Numbered from the stretch's first letter, positions 52,856 through 61,985 are shown. The stretch: DNA of 64,000 bases from Variovorax ginsengisoli (GCF_006438845.1 NZ_RCZJ01000002.1:1-64000); one strand, 5' to 3'. Numbers and translations: made by a program. Notes: generated by a model from the sequence alone, not told the origin.

Positions 52856-54154
52856 ATGCAGACCGTGACGGTCCGTGAGCACGCTCGACTGACGACTCAG
52901 AAGCTCTCCGCGAGCGACGCCGCGCGGCCTCTGGATCGCGCCCAAATCTCCGCGACCGCCTTCGATTGGCTGTGCGAACTGAGCTCCGGCCTCCGAGTGG
53001 CCGGCGCCGCACTGGTTCACGCGGAAAATCGGACATGGCTACGGCTCGACAATTTCGTGGGTGTAGTTCAAACCCCATGCGGGACCGTGATCGAGATCCT
53101 TCCGAAGCACTATGACACGGAGGACGCCGCGCCGCGCAGTCGCCTGCTTCTGCGTCGGCTGATACTCGAAGCGTTGGACCTTCCCGCGCGTGTCACGGAA
53201 GAAGCTGCGTTGGAAATCTTCGACGGCCCAGTTTCAGAATGGCTGATCCGTCAATTCCTGCGCGAACTCGATGTGCTCGTCAAGCGAGGACTACGGTTTC
53301 ACTATCAACGGCTGGAGGATGAGGCGCGCTTTCTGCGCGGTCAGTTGAACGTGACCAGGCAGATGCAGCAATGGCCCGGCCGTGAGCACCGTTTTCATAT
53401 CCGTCACGACCTGCACCTCCCTGACCGACCGGAAAACCGCCTCCTACGGCGTGCGCTAGACCAGGTCTGCAAGGCGACGCAGGACCCCGCGAACTGGAGG
53501 CTGGCACATGAACTCCGCACGATCATGTTGAAAGTGCCGCGTAGCGCGAATCTCGACAGCGATTTCCGGCGCTGGTCCCACGACCGCCTCATGGCGCACT
53601 ACGAAGCCGTCGAACCTTGGTGCCGGTTGATCCTCGGACATCAGGTTCCACTTGCCGTTGCTGGCGCGTGGCAAGGCATCAGTCTGCTTTTTCCAATGGA
53701 GAAATTGTTCGAGCGCTGCGTCACCAAAGCACTGCGTCAGCTGATCGACCCACACGCGAGACTGCATACCCCAGCGCGCTCGCAATACCTGTGTCGGCAC
53801 GACGAGAGCAGAATTTTCCGTCTTGAGCCAGACATGCTCGTGACCCACGGCGAGAGCGCGTGGGTTCTCGACTGTAAGTGGAAGCGCGTCGATGACGACA
53901 GGAAAAGCAAGTACGGCCTGAGCCAGCCGGACTTCTACCAACTCTTTGCCTATGGCCATCGCTACATGGCAGGCAAGGGGGACCTGTTCCTCATCTTCCC
54001 GCGAGGCGCCGAATTCCCGGAGGAACGACTGTTCGATTTCGACGCAGGCATGCGGCTGTGGCTCATCCCGTTTGATATCGACGGGGCCGGGTTTAACCTG
54101 GATCACCTCGTGGCGCTGCCACTAACGGTGCAGATAGCGACCCTGGAAACTTGA
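52856..54154 (+). CDS. mcrC: McrC-like nuclease subunit
   Basis: A 432-residue protein of the 5-methylcytosine restriction system McrC family. The N-terminal part (WLRLDNFVGVVQTPCGTVIEILPKHY) and VSEWLIRQFLRELDVLVKRGLRFHY match McrC, followed by LRGQLNVTRQM, typical of the family. The C-terminal PD-(D/E)xK nuclease core is visible as RLEPDMLV at about residue 321 and WVLDCKWKR near 338, with both acidic residues and the lysine kept, so it should be active. It starts 1 nt after mcrB and ends about 60 bp before the convergent methyltransferase operon. Confidence 0.9.
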   Translation: MQTVTVREHARLTTQKLSASDAARPLDRAQISATAFDWLCELSSGLRVAGAALVHAENRTWLRLDNFVGVVQTPCGTVIEILPKHYDTEDAAPRSRLLLRRLILEALDLPARVTEEAALEIFDGPVSEWLIRQFLRELDVLVKRGLRFHYQRLEDEARFLRGQLNVTRQMQQWPGREHRFHIRHDLHLPDRPENRLLRRALDQVCKATQDPANWRLAHELRTIMLKVPRSANLDSDFRRWSHDRLMAHYEAVEPWCRLILGHQVPLAVAGAWQGISLLFPMEKLFERCVTKALRQLIDPHARLHTPARSQYLCRHDESRIFRLEPDMLVTHGESAWVLDCKWKRVDDDRKSKYGLSQPDFYQLFAYGHRYMAGKGDLFLIFPRGAEFPEERLFDFDAGMRLWLIPFDIDGAGFNLDHLVALPLTVQIATLET

Positions 54155-54215
54155 CGCCTATCCCCAGACCAGATCGCTTCTGGGCAAGGGGGAGGACAGC
54201 CGCGAGCCGGGACTC

Positions 54216-57200
54216 TCACACGCCATAGAGAGCCCTTGCGGCGGCCTCGTACCCCGCCCAAGAGGGCAATCCAACCAGCGCCTCGCGGATCTTCTTCCGA
54301 CGGGTGATCATGTGCTTCTGAGGCGTAAGCCACGCCTGCATTTCAGCTTGAGTTCTCAGCGTCCTCCAATCGACGAGCAGCGCCTTTGTCGCCGCGACGA
54401 CAGCGGCATGCTTGAGATCAGCCGAGTTGAACGCCGGAGTTCGATCGAAAGCCAGCTTGTGGATGTGCCGTTCGCCGAACGCGCCTTTGGGTTGATGCGC
54501 TTGAATCACCTCCATTACGGCGGGGCTGTTCATCAGACCCGTGATGTAAATCGCTTCGTCTTCCGTGGAGGCTCTTCCCCAATAGAGCGTCTGGTCGACC
54601 ACGGTTCGGGAGCAAGGGATGTCGCCGCCCCGAACGTAGGCCGCCGTCGGGATCTTCCCCCCGGCCGAAGCGAAAACGATCCATTCGTCATCCGACCACC
54701 CTTGTGCCGTCAGCTTCTTGCGATCTGTCTGGAGCCTAGCAAAAAATTGATCCATAGAGTCGCCGACGGCGATCAACGCGCTGGCGATCGCGCCCGAGGT
54801 GGCGGCTCCAAGCGCCGCGACTCCGGGGCCGGTGCGCGCCTCCCAACCGGCGGCCCCGTGCCTGATGGGCAGCATGGCTTTCGCTCCCGCCGCCAACTCG
54901 AACGGCGCCAGATGCTTAGAAAGCAGCGCGTCGAACATGACCTGGTCGCTGACGCCATTAGCGGTGAGTTTGTAGTCCTTCAACACGTGGCCGTCAGAGC
55001 GCAAGAAGTGGAATGGCGAGCCTGGGGCGATTGGCCCCAGGGTCCACGACGCGCCGTTCTTGATCGCAGCGTGGAACACTGCGCCGCGCGGCATCACGTC
55101 CGCGCCCTGTCGGAATTTCGGGCCTATGGAGTTTTGCACGGCGACGGCCGTCGCCGGGAATGCCGGCGGGGTCGTAGTCCACGCGGTGACGCCAGCGGAA
55201 GAGACAAGGTGATACGCGCTCGAAGACGCTGCATTTCGAGCCACATCCTTCCCAGGAAGGGCTAGGACTGTCGCAGCAGGCTGGGCCTTCTTACCAAACA
55301 TTACGATGGCTTCGTTCTTGAAGGTATGGCTCGCGACCTTCCAGATTTCGGTGGGCGCGAATGCAACCGGTCGTTTTGCAGTCAGGTATCCGCGGGTCCG
55401 GAAGGGCTCGTGCTGGGCGCCGTTAAGGACGGTGATCGGCAACACGCAGCCGATGACGGCGTTGGGGGTGAGATATCTCTCGACGGCGTGCATTAGGAAA
55501 ATTGTGGCCATCTCCACATGCAGGTGCGCGGCGCCCGGCGCCTTGATGCCATATGCCACCGCCTTATTTTTCAATGCGTCCTGATAGGGATTGCTGGCGA
55601 TCTTGCTTAGAGCGAGCCACGGAGGATTGGTGACGACCCCATTGAACCTTCCGGCCACCAGCGCCGGCCTAAAGCTGTTGCGCAGTACAAATGCCCAGAT
55701 GCCGTTTTGGCCTGAACGCTGCAGTTTCTCCAAGGCTCGCAGCAGCTTTTTGCAGAACTCAATGGCACTGCAGCGCTCATCCAAGCCCAACACTGAGCCC
55801 GACTCGGCAATAACCGCGTCAACCATTGACTCGATGTCGTGATCAACGAGCGTCGTCGCCATCGCTGCCGCGCTGCTCATCGCCATCTCGTAACCTCGCG
55901 AAAGCAAAGTATCAAATAGTGATTGGTTGGCCGCCTTAATCAGGAATTGAGGTAGATCAACCTCTTCCGTGTAGAGCTGCAGCTTCCGATGCTCCAGGCC
56001 AGCCGCGCTAAACACCTTTGTAATTGGCGTGTTGGCGAAAAGAGAATCTGCGTGATAGACCGGGATCTGCGCCTCGTGGTTCGCGACGAGCCAGTCTTTG
56101 CACGCGAGGACCCAACCGACCTTTGCAAGCATGACGGCTAGAGGGTCGATGTCGAAAGCCGTGATCGAGCTGGCGAGCTCCGCCAGAGCGGCTGCGTCGC
56201 CGGGCGTGCGACCGGCCGTAATTAGTCGCTGCTGCGCTCGCTTGACGGTTTCCACCACTATCGCGCCAGAACCGCAGCACATATCAACAAATCTCGGCTG
56301 TTCGCCTTCGGGAAGAGCCGCCATGACATTCGCGACGAGCTTCTCGGCAAGCCAGGATGGCGTCCACTCTTGCCCGAGCAGCAGCCTTTGCGACCGCCCC
56401 GCGAGCTGCGCCATTAGGGATCCGAACAGGTCCTCTGCCGGCGACGCCTTGAAGTCGTAAGCGCGCAAGTCGTTCTGAATGGCTCGTGCCACTTCGACGA
56501 GGGCGATCACATGCGGGCTCGCATTCATCCAGCCGAAGTAGTCGTATTCGACAAGATTAGGCAAACCGCGCACCTTGAAGAATGCCCCATCCAAGATGGA
56601 GCGTAGCTCTCCATCGTCGCTGACGAGCGCTCTTCCTCCCAGGACGTTGGCGCAAATGAGTTTGGCTAGCGTGAGGATATAAAGCTCGCCAACGTAGGAG
56701 CCCTTGTCGAACTTCCCAATCGCACCTTCGCCGCCAAGATAGGAGACAAAGTTCGTCCACAATTTAGTGATCAAGTCCGCGTACTTCGGGTCTCCGGCAA
56801 AAGCAGCCTCTACCAGCTTCCTGATCGCCTCAAGATGCGACTGGCAAAATTGACTATCGAAGCCCAAGTCCTTCGCAAGCGTGACGGCTGCGAGCAGGCG
56901 CCCACCTTCTCGGCCAAGGTGGCGCACGAGGAAGTCTCCTAGCGTCTTGGCCTCCACGTTCCCGGCGGCTGACAGATCGCAGGAATCGATCTCGCGCAGC
57001 TCAATATGGTCGGGGCCAAATGTGGTCGCCCCCGGGACTGCCGAGATCGGCTTGACCGTAGATACCTCAAAAGCATGCCACCGAACAGTATCGGACAATA
57101 CGCCCACCAAGAGGTCGGACGTTGCGCCAGCGTTGAGCTGGGCGGCGCAATACTGTTTCACTTGGTGCAGGCCGTGACTGAACGCTGTCAGGGCGTGCAA

Positions 57201-57461
57201 GTCGCGCTCGTATTCGATGACGGTTGATCCGACTAGCACGTCGACAAAGCCATACTTCTTCGCGCCCTTCTCGTGGAACTTGGCCAGCGATTCCGTGCCA
57301 GTAACGTGGGCCTTGGTCCACCATGGCTCTTCCGGGAACATCAGAGGGAGCTTTGCGGATAGGGCATGCCGCAGCACGTCCTCCGCTTTGCCCTCATGCA
57401 TGAGGGCGACGGCCTCTTTTAAGAACGTTTTGCCCTGCGCCTCAACATACTTCGTCCCCAT
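54216..57461 (-). CDS. Large N6-adenine DNA methyltransferase with degenerate N-terminal nuclease-like domain
   Basis: A 1081-residue protein. Residues about 50-135 resemble the PD-(D/E)xK domain of type IIG restriction enzymes: GFVDVLVGSTVIEYERDL, with D74 and E83, but the usual lysine two positions later is E85. SAM motif I is FVDMCCGSGAIVVE at 391-404, ITAFDIDPLAVML is at 433-445, and the catalytic NPPW is at 612-615, about 210 residues later because of a helical insert. The C-terminal third should hold target recognition. GGAAG just before the ATG at 57461 sets the start; it overlaps the preceding methyltransferase gene by 20 bp. It is the last gene of a four-gene operon and converges with mcrC. 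Confidence 0.8.
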   Translation of the reverse strand: MGTKYVEAQGKTFLKEAVALMHEGKAEDVLRHALSAKLPLMFPEEPWWTKAHVTGTESLAKFHEKGAKKYGFVDVLVGSTVIEYERDLHALTAFSHGLHQVKQYCAAQLNAGATSDLLVGVLSDTVRWHAFEVSTVKPISAVPGATTFGPDHIELREIDSCDLSAAGNVEAKTLGDFLVRHLGREGGRLLAAVTLAKDLGFDSQFCQSHLEAIRKLVEAAFAGDPKYADLITKLWTNFVSYLGGEGAIGKFDKGSYVGELYILTLAKLICANVLGGRALVSDDGELRSILDGAFFKVRGLPNLVEYDYFGWMNASPHVIALVEVARAIQNDLRAYDFKASPAEDLFGSLMAQLAGRSQRLLLGQEWTPSWLAEKLVANVMAALPEGEQPRFVDMCCGSGAIVVETVKRAQQRLITAGRTPGDAAALAELASSITAFDIDPLAVMLAKVGWVLACKDWLVANHEAQIPVYHADSLFANTPITKVFSAAGLEHRKLQLYTEEVDLPQFLIKAANQSLFDTLLSRGYEMAMSSAAAMATTLVDHDIESMVDAVIAESGSVLGLDERCSAIEFCKKLLRALEKLQRSGQNGIWAFVLRNSFRPALVAGRFNGVVTNPPWLALSKIASNPYQDALKNKAVAYGIKAPGAAHLHVEMATIFLMHAVERYLTPNAVIGCVLPITVLNGAQHEPFRTRGYLTAKRPVAFAPTEIWKVASHTFKNEAIVMFGKKAQPAATVLALPGKDVARNAASSSAYHLVSSAGVTAWTTTPPAFPATAVAVQNSIGPKFRQGADVMPRGAVFHAAIKNGASWTLGPIAPGSPFHFLRSDGHVLKDYKLTANGVSDQVMFDALLSKHLAPFELAAGAKAMLPIRHGAAGWEARTGPGVAALGAATSGAIASALIAVGDSMDQFFARLQTDRKKLTAQGWSDDEWIVFASAGGKIPTAAYVRGGDIPCSRTVVDQTLYWGRASTEDEAIYITGLMNSPAVMEVIQAHQPKGAFGERHIHKLAFDRTPAFNSADLKHAAVVAATKALLVDWRTLRTQAEMQAWLTPQKHMITRRKKIREALVGLPSWAGYEAAARALYGV

Positions 57462-59517
57462 CGGCTCTTCCTCGCTTTTCGCTGTGTTTGGCTCGCCGCC
57501 CTTGTCCCTCGCGCGCGATGCTTCTGAGCTCATCCGCTGCGCCGAATGGGTCGCAGCCGAGCGCACGCGCGACCACTGTGTCGATCGCAGCAATTGTCGC
57601 CTCTGCGTGGTCCCCACCAGCCAAGCGCGCTCCCAATGCGGCAAGCTCGCGGTGCGAGGTGTCGAAGGTGGGCACTGGAAAGCGGCGCAGATGCGTTGCT
57701 TCAACTTTTAACGCACCGCCACCCATGACCGCGCCGGACCTCTCAATCACAGCCTGAGCCCATGCGCTGTTCATGAAAGCAAGCAAGCCGGCTGCTTGCC
57801 ACTGCGAGCTCTCCATGATCCACATAGTCGAGAAGTTCGCGTCGATCAGGCACGAGCGGCCTTCGTTCAGGTAGCACTTGGGTGTATTGGAGTTCACTCG
57901 CGCGAGCATCACGTCCGGTAGGTGGCGCGGGGCGAAATCCGGCAACATATACCAGCGATGCGCTGGCGCCCCCCTGGCAGCAGGCTTGACGTTGGGAGCA
58001 ACGGCGGTGAGCTCCCACACCATCTGGGGCTTCTCCGACGTGCCGAAGTTCGCCTGCGCGGCCGCCCTCACAACGTTGGCCACGCCCGCCGGCATGCACT
58101 CGTAAGGAGCCGACACCAAGTCACCTGGCGCCATGTCTTCCGGCAACGCATGGCCACGCAAGTCCAGGGCCCAACTCGTGGCGGTGTCTGGCGACACAAC
58201 AAAGCCCACAGGCAACTCGGATTGCCTGCGCAATACCGGCCTTGCTATCGCGAGCGGCGCGGTGGTGGCTAGTCCATCGAGGGGGCCTGTGAATGACAGG
58301 TCCACTTGGTCTCCGCGACGAAGACCGGCGGCATAGAAGAAGCCATTTGCCCCGGTGCGCAGGCCCTGCCCAACAGACACGCCTTGCGACTCAAAGCTTG
58401 CAAACGAGGGCGCCACACCGCGACGCATAAGCCAATCATGGATCTCATGCGGGACAAACACGCCGTTGGACGCTTGGCCCTCCATTTCGCCGAGCGCCGC
58501 AAACCACTTTTGTCGCGACGCGGAAGCGACCATGTTCCTACACGCCTGCCCGAGAGACATGGGGCGCGCCTTGATCAGTCCCGTCGAGTGGCTTAACGCA
58601 TTGCGACGCCACAGCATCGCCTGCTTGGCGAAGCTCTTCTCAGGATTAGTGCCGGAAAGCGCGAGCCGCCCAATCGGGCTCTCGGGGCTGGCCGCCGCAG
58701 CCGAGATTCCGATGTGACAGTAGGTAGCGCCTTCCGGGCGAGAGAGAACCGAGGTGCGCCGCTTCACTCGCTTAGCGATGATAAGTGTCGTCTTTACTTG
58801 AGCGTCCTCGAACCAAGAGGCGTGCTCGTCCTCAACTACAAACTCCACGTCGAACCAACGAAACAGCAGGTAGTGCACGATCGTGGCGTAGTCCCGGCTA
58901 AGCCAGGACTCCGGCACCACCAGAGCCAGGCGCCCCCCTTGCTTGACCAGGGCGGCGCAAAGAATCCAAGAGGGAACCGCCAAGTCGGAAAGGCCCGAGT
59001 AGCCGCTGACCAGGATCGAAAAGAGCCTCTTGTCCTCCGCGTCGAGCGCCGGCATCAGCTCAAGGGCCTGCATGAGCCCAGTGCGAATTTGCATGGCGCT
59101 GGGCAACGCATGCGCAGCGTGGTTCTTGTCGGAGAACGATTGGTAGCGCACGTAGGGGGGATTGGCGATGACCAGGTCCCACGCCTTAGCGGGAAGCCTC
59201 GCGAGCGTTTCAGGGTCGAACGCGCTCCCAAGCACACACTTGGCGCTAGGAAGCCTCTTCGCGCACAATTCAAAGGCCGCAGAGTCGATCTCGACGCCGG
59301 CAATCAACTCCGGCCGCGCTCCGAGTTGGAAGCAAGAGTCGAGAAGGTCGCCCGAGCCCGCCATAGGATCGAGGATGGATTTGGCCTTGTCGGCCTGCGC
59401 GAGTGCGGACAACAGCCGCCCGAGGCCCACACCCGTGAAGTATTGACCAAGCCGCTTGCGCCGCTCGGCGTCGAACGCGCGAGCGCCGTTGGGCGCCAGC
59501 TTTCGCCCTTCCCTCAT
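57442..59517 (-). CDS. N6-adenine DNA methyltransferase (TaqI/Eco57I-like)
   Basis: A 691-residue methyltransferase. KRLGQYFTG at 21-29 is the usual lead-in, motif I is ILDPMAGSGDLLD at 48-60, GVEID follows, and the catalytic NPPY is in LVIANPPYVRYQS at 115-127. Later VVPESWLSRDYATIVHYLL matches the post-motif region of TaqI-like enzymes. The C-terminal half contains a likely target-recognition domain, ending in AFMNSAWAQAVIERSG, a stretch typical of Eco57I-like specificity regions. No nuclease motif is apparent. Its ATG overlaps the stop of the previous methyltransferase (ATGA), so the two are coupled. Confidence 0.85.
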   Translation of the reverse strand: MREGRKLAPNGARAFDAERRKRLGQYFTGVGLGRLLSALAQADKAKSILDPMAGSGDLLDSCFQLGARPELIAGVEIDSAAFELCAKRLPSAKCVLGSAFDPETLARLPAKAWDLVIANPPYVRYQSFSDKNHAAHALPSAMQIRTGLMQALELMPALDAEDKRLFSILVSGYSGLSDLAVPSWILCAALVKQGGRLALVVPESWLSRDYATIVHYLLFRWFDVEFVVEDEHASWFEDAQVKTTLIIAKRVKRRTSVLSRPEGATYCHIGISAAAASPESPIGRLALSGTNPEKSFAKQAMLWRRNALSHSTGLIKARPMSLGQACRNMVASASRQKWFAALGEMEGQASNGVFVPHEIHDWLMRRGVAPSFASFESQGVSVGQGLRTGANGFFYAAGLRRGDQVDLSFTGPLDGLATTAPLAIARPVLRRQSELPVGFVVSPDTATSWALDLRGHALPEDMAPGDLVSAPYECMPAGVANVVRAAAQANFGTSEKPQMVWELTAVAPNVKPAARGAPAHRWYMLPDFAPRHLPDVMLARVNSNTPKCYLNEGRSCLIDANFSTMWIMESSQWQAAGLLAFMNSAWAQAVIERSGAVMGGGALKVEATHLRRFPVPTFDTSHRELAALGARLAGGDHAEATIAAIDTVVARALGCDPFGAADELRSIAREGQGRRAKHSEKRGRADGDEVC

Positions 59518-61382
59518 GACGCTGACGCGAACCCTTGCGGGCCGTCCGCCCGCGCCATCGCGTAAAACGTCTTCGCGTCGATGTCCACTTCGCGCCCAAG
59601 CTCCAGACACTTACCCACAAACTGCGAGTAGAGGCGCTGGGGATCGCCTCGGGAGCCGTTCCGTGCCGCGCGGATGACTTCCGCCGCGATCTTTAAGCTG
59701 GGCTTATCCTTGCCTCTGACAACAGCCCGCTTCGAGAGCAGCAACAGCGGATCCCCCTTCACCGATACAGCCGAGACAACCTGTTTGAAGCTCGCCTGGA
59801 TCTTGTCCAGCACGCTCGTGGCCTCCACCGCAAAACCCGCGTTGGAGTAGGCCTGCGCGAGCGCCCGCCACACTTCTGAGTGGGCCGAATGGAAAACAAC
59901 TGTCGCCAATCCGCCCGGCTTCAGCACGCGAGCCATGTCCTTAAACACCGCGCCCATCATGGCGCCGTATTCGGCCACCCCCTTCAACTGCGAAGGGCTG
60001 ATGATCACTTCCCGAGCTCGGTCTGTGGTGCGACCAAGCCACAGCTCGTTGATCTGATTAAGTTCCGCGTAAGGGATGTAGGCGCCGAAAGGAGGGTCGG
60101 TGAAGATGTAGTCGACGGACCGCGCCTTGATCGGCATCGCTTCACTGCTCGCGTTGTGGACGACCACCTTGCTTCGGCTACCATGCAGCAGCCGGAACGA
60201 ATCGATGAACGCCTTCGACTTACGCCGAACTCCCTCCAGGATATTCTTTTCCACTGGCAGCCCGCTGATATAGAGCACTCCGCTTTGTGCGCCGGTGAGC
60301 ACAAAGTCGCTCTGCCCCTTTTTCAGTACGACGCGCGTCATCAAGGTTGAGTGGCTCGCGTTGTAGCTCAGCACCAACAGGCGCAAGGGGTCACGCACTT
60401 CAGTGGGGAATGCCGAGGCCAGTTCCATGAGGGTGGCCATCGCAATGAAATTGCGCTTCGTATAGAAGTGGTGAAGCTTGTCAATGCCGACGTGATACCC
60501 CGCTCGACGCAGCTCTCCCCACTCAATGTCAGCGTTGGGCGCGGACTTGGGAAGCTTCGCCTCGGCGATTCGAGTGAGAAGCTCGCGGTCTTCGTCCGTA
60601 GGCGGCCGCTGCCACTTGGTCGAGCCGCACCGGCCATGCACGCGCGCGAGAGCTCGCTTCTTCGTGAGTTGCTTGCGGCCGAACGCGTCCAGCGTTGCTT
60701 CCGTCACGCGATCACATGCCTCGACGGCGACTTGCTTGCGACACCCTTTGCAGCGGTACGAATCAGCCATGCCCAAGGGCCTTGTCTTCACGCTCGCGTC
60801 CCATAGAGAGACTTCCGTCTTGCAATGCGGACAGGCAAGCACGTCCGACCAGATGGCGTGGCGCAGCGTGCCGGTCCGGCCCATGGCGTCCTTTGCTTCG
60901 TAGAGCCATCCGAGCTTCGATTCAGCCTGCCGGCAAAGCTCGTCGACCGCGTCGGCGAACACCTCCGGCTCAGGAGGATGACAAAGCGTGTCGGAAACGA
61001 AGGCGCCGAGCGTGCCGATCTCGATGAGGTGCGCCGAGCGGGCGCCCCATTTAGGCTTAATCCCGAGCGTGTCCGCCATCCGCCTCATCTCCGGCGTCGG
61101 TCTGTCGCAAAGCAGCGCCGCGACGCCCGTTGTTCCGCTCCCTCCAAACGCGTCCACCACCGTGGCCCCAGGCTCGGTGTGCGCGGCGATGTAGACGGCG
61201 ATGGCCTCAGGCGATATCTTCGTCGGATAGGAGAACGCGTTGTAAAGCGGCCCGGTGCGCGTAGACGGCAGCGGCGTCCGGTAAAGCTTGGCGATGCTGG
61301 CCACGGTGCCCTTTTTCTTTGTCGTGTCGGCTTCTGGCAGGTTTTCAAAGCGCTCGCCGGCCGCTTCTCGATCCAGGTTCAT
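59514..61382 (-). CDS. DNA methyltransferase with internal zinc ribbon (DUF1156-like)
   Basis: A 622-residue protein. An early NAFSYPTKISPEAIAVYI stretch precedes motif I VVDAFGGSGTTGVAA at about 75-89. Cysteine pairs CPHC (184-187) and CKGC (211-214) form a probable zinc ribbon. The catalytic-type motif IFTDPPFGAYIPYAEL is at about 426-441, followed by DMARVLKPGGLATVVFHS. DPPF indicates an amino-methyltransferase acting on adenine or cytosine; the class cannot be settled. It lies between the ribbon-helix-helix gene, whose stop it overlaps, and the second methyltransferase. Its order of motifs and the zinc ribbon set it apart from the two downstream enzymes. Confidence 0.78.
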   Translation of the reverse strand: MNLDREAAGERFENLPEADTTKKKGTVASIAKLYRTPLPSTRTGPLYNAFSYPTKISPEAIAVYIAAHTEPGATVVDAFGGSGTTGVAALLCDRPTPEMRRMADTLGIKPKWGARSAHLIEIGTLGAFVSDTLCHPPEPEVFADAVDELCRQAESKLGWLYEAKDAMGRTGTLRHAIWSDVLACPHCKTEVSLWDASVKTRPLGMADSYRCKGCRKQVAVEACDRVTEATLDAFGRKQLTKKRALARVHGRCGSTKWQRPPTDEDRELLTRIAEAKLPKSAPNADIEWGELRRAGYHVGIDKLHHFYTKRNFIAMATLMELASAFPTEVRDPLRLLVLSYNASHSTLMTRVVLKKGQSDFVLTGAQSGVLYISGLPVEKNILEGVRRKSKAFIDSFRLLHGSRSKVVVHNASSEAMPIKARSVDYIFTDPPFGAYIPYAELNQINELWLGRTTDRAREVIISPSQLKGVAEYGAMMGAVFKDMARVLKPGGLATVVFHSAHSEVWRALAQAYSNAGFAVEATSVLDKIQASFKQVVSAVSVKGDPLLLLSKRAVVRGKDKPSLKIAAEVIRAARNGSRGDPQRLYSQFVGKCLELGREVDIDAKTFYAMARADGPQGFASAS

Positions 61383-61612
61383 GAAGGAAGTGCCGCCGCT
61401 TTGACGCGGGGCCGATTTGCCGCGCTCTGACCGCGCGCAGCCCGCTGGCCCGAGATGCCGATTCTCTTAGCGTCGCAGTAGGCCGCCACCAAGACTTCTA
61501 GCATGTTCACCATGCTGCGTTGCTCGTGGTCGGCGGCCGCCTTCAAGGCGAGCTTGAAGGTGGGGGAGACCCGCAGGTTGAGCGTGTCGCTCTTGACGTC
61601 GTCGAATCTCAT
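61379..61612 (-). CDS. Small ribbon-helix-helix-type DNA-binding protein
   Basis: A 77-residue basic protein from the ATG at 61612 (MRFDDVKSDTLNLRVSPTF). The pattern TLNLRVSPTFKLALKAAAD followed by RSMVNMLEVLVAAYCDAKRIG fits a ribbon-helix-helix fold: one beta strand that reads DNA and two helices that dimerise. The C-terminal tail is rich in Arg and Ala. Upstream in-frame ATGs at 61636 and 61720 could add an N-terminal extension with no recognisable domain. Its stop overlaps the methyltransferase ATG, so it is the first gene of the four-gene operon and a likely autoregulator. Confidence 0.7.
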   Translation of the reverse strand: MRFDDVKSDTLNLRVSPTFKLALKAAADHEQRSMVNMLEVLVAAYCDAKRIGISGQRAARGQSAANRPRVKAAALPS

Positions 61613-61808
61613 GGCGCCCCGCAATTGTCTGTGCATTTGAGTGATAGTAGCAGTACGCACGAACGCCGCTAGGCGTAGCGCGTCGTATCCGTTCAGGGTC
61701 TTGCCTTTGTCACTGGCCACGGCCGCAGCGTGGAAGTTGTTGAGCAGTGAGCAAGGCCACAGACACGCTCAGCGTCAGTGGCCGCAAAGGTTAGCAATCG
61801 CGACGATC

Positions 61809-61985
61809 CTAGAAATCTTCAGCCACATATAACTGCCTTGGATAGACAGTAGAGCGTCCATCCTTGTCCAACAAAGCCCAGCCCGACCACACGGTCGCGC
61901 TGGGCTTTGTGCCGTCTGGCTTCGTCAGGCGTGTCTTCCCTCTCATCAAGAGACGCCAATGTGCGCCCCGTACCTCATGGACCAT
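61809..61985 (-). CDS. Possible small protein (58 aa) at the head of the methyltransferase operon
   Basis: The minus strand from the ATG at 61985 encodes 58 residues, including GAHWRLLMRGKTRL, ATVWSGWALLDKDG and ending YPRQLYVAEDF. A strong ribosome site, GGTGGAG, lies eight bases before the ATG, and the composition (three Trp, two Tyr, balanced charge) looks more like a protein than a GC-rich shadow. It has the same direction as the ribbon-helix-helix and methyltransferase genes, about 200 bp upstream of them. I do not recognise a family. The sequence also contains a perfect hairpin, so the RNA structure might be the selected feature instead. Confidence 0.35.
   Translation of the reverse strand: MVHEVRGAHWRLLMRGKTRLTKPDGTKPSATVWSGWALLDKDGRSTVYPRQLYVAEDF
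61871..61910. terminator. Strong 12-bp inverted repeat with nested stem
   Basis: ACAAAGCCCAGC and GCTGGGCTTTGT are exact inverted copies separated by 16 nt, and the spacer itself holds CGACC-acac-GGTCG. On the plus strand the right arm ends TTTGT and on the minus strand the same is true, so it could stop transcription both ways, or serve as a regulatory leader. Confidence 0.5.
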
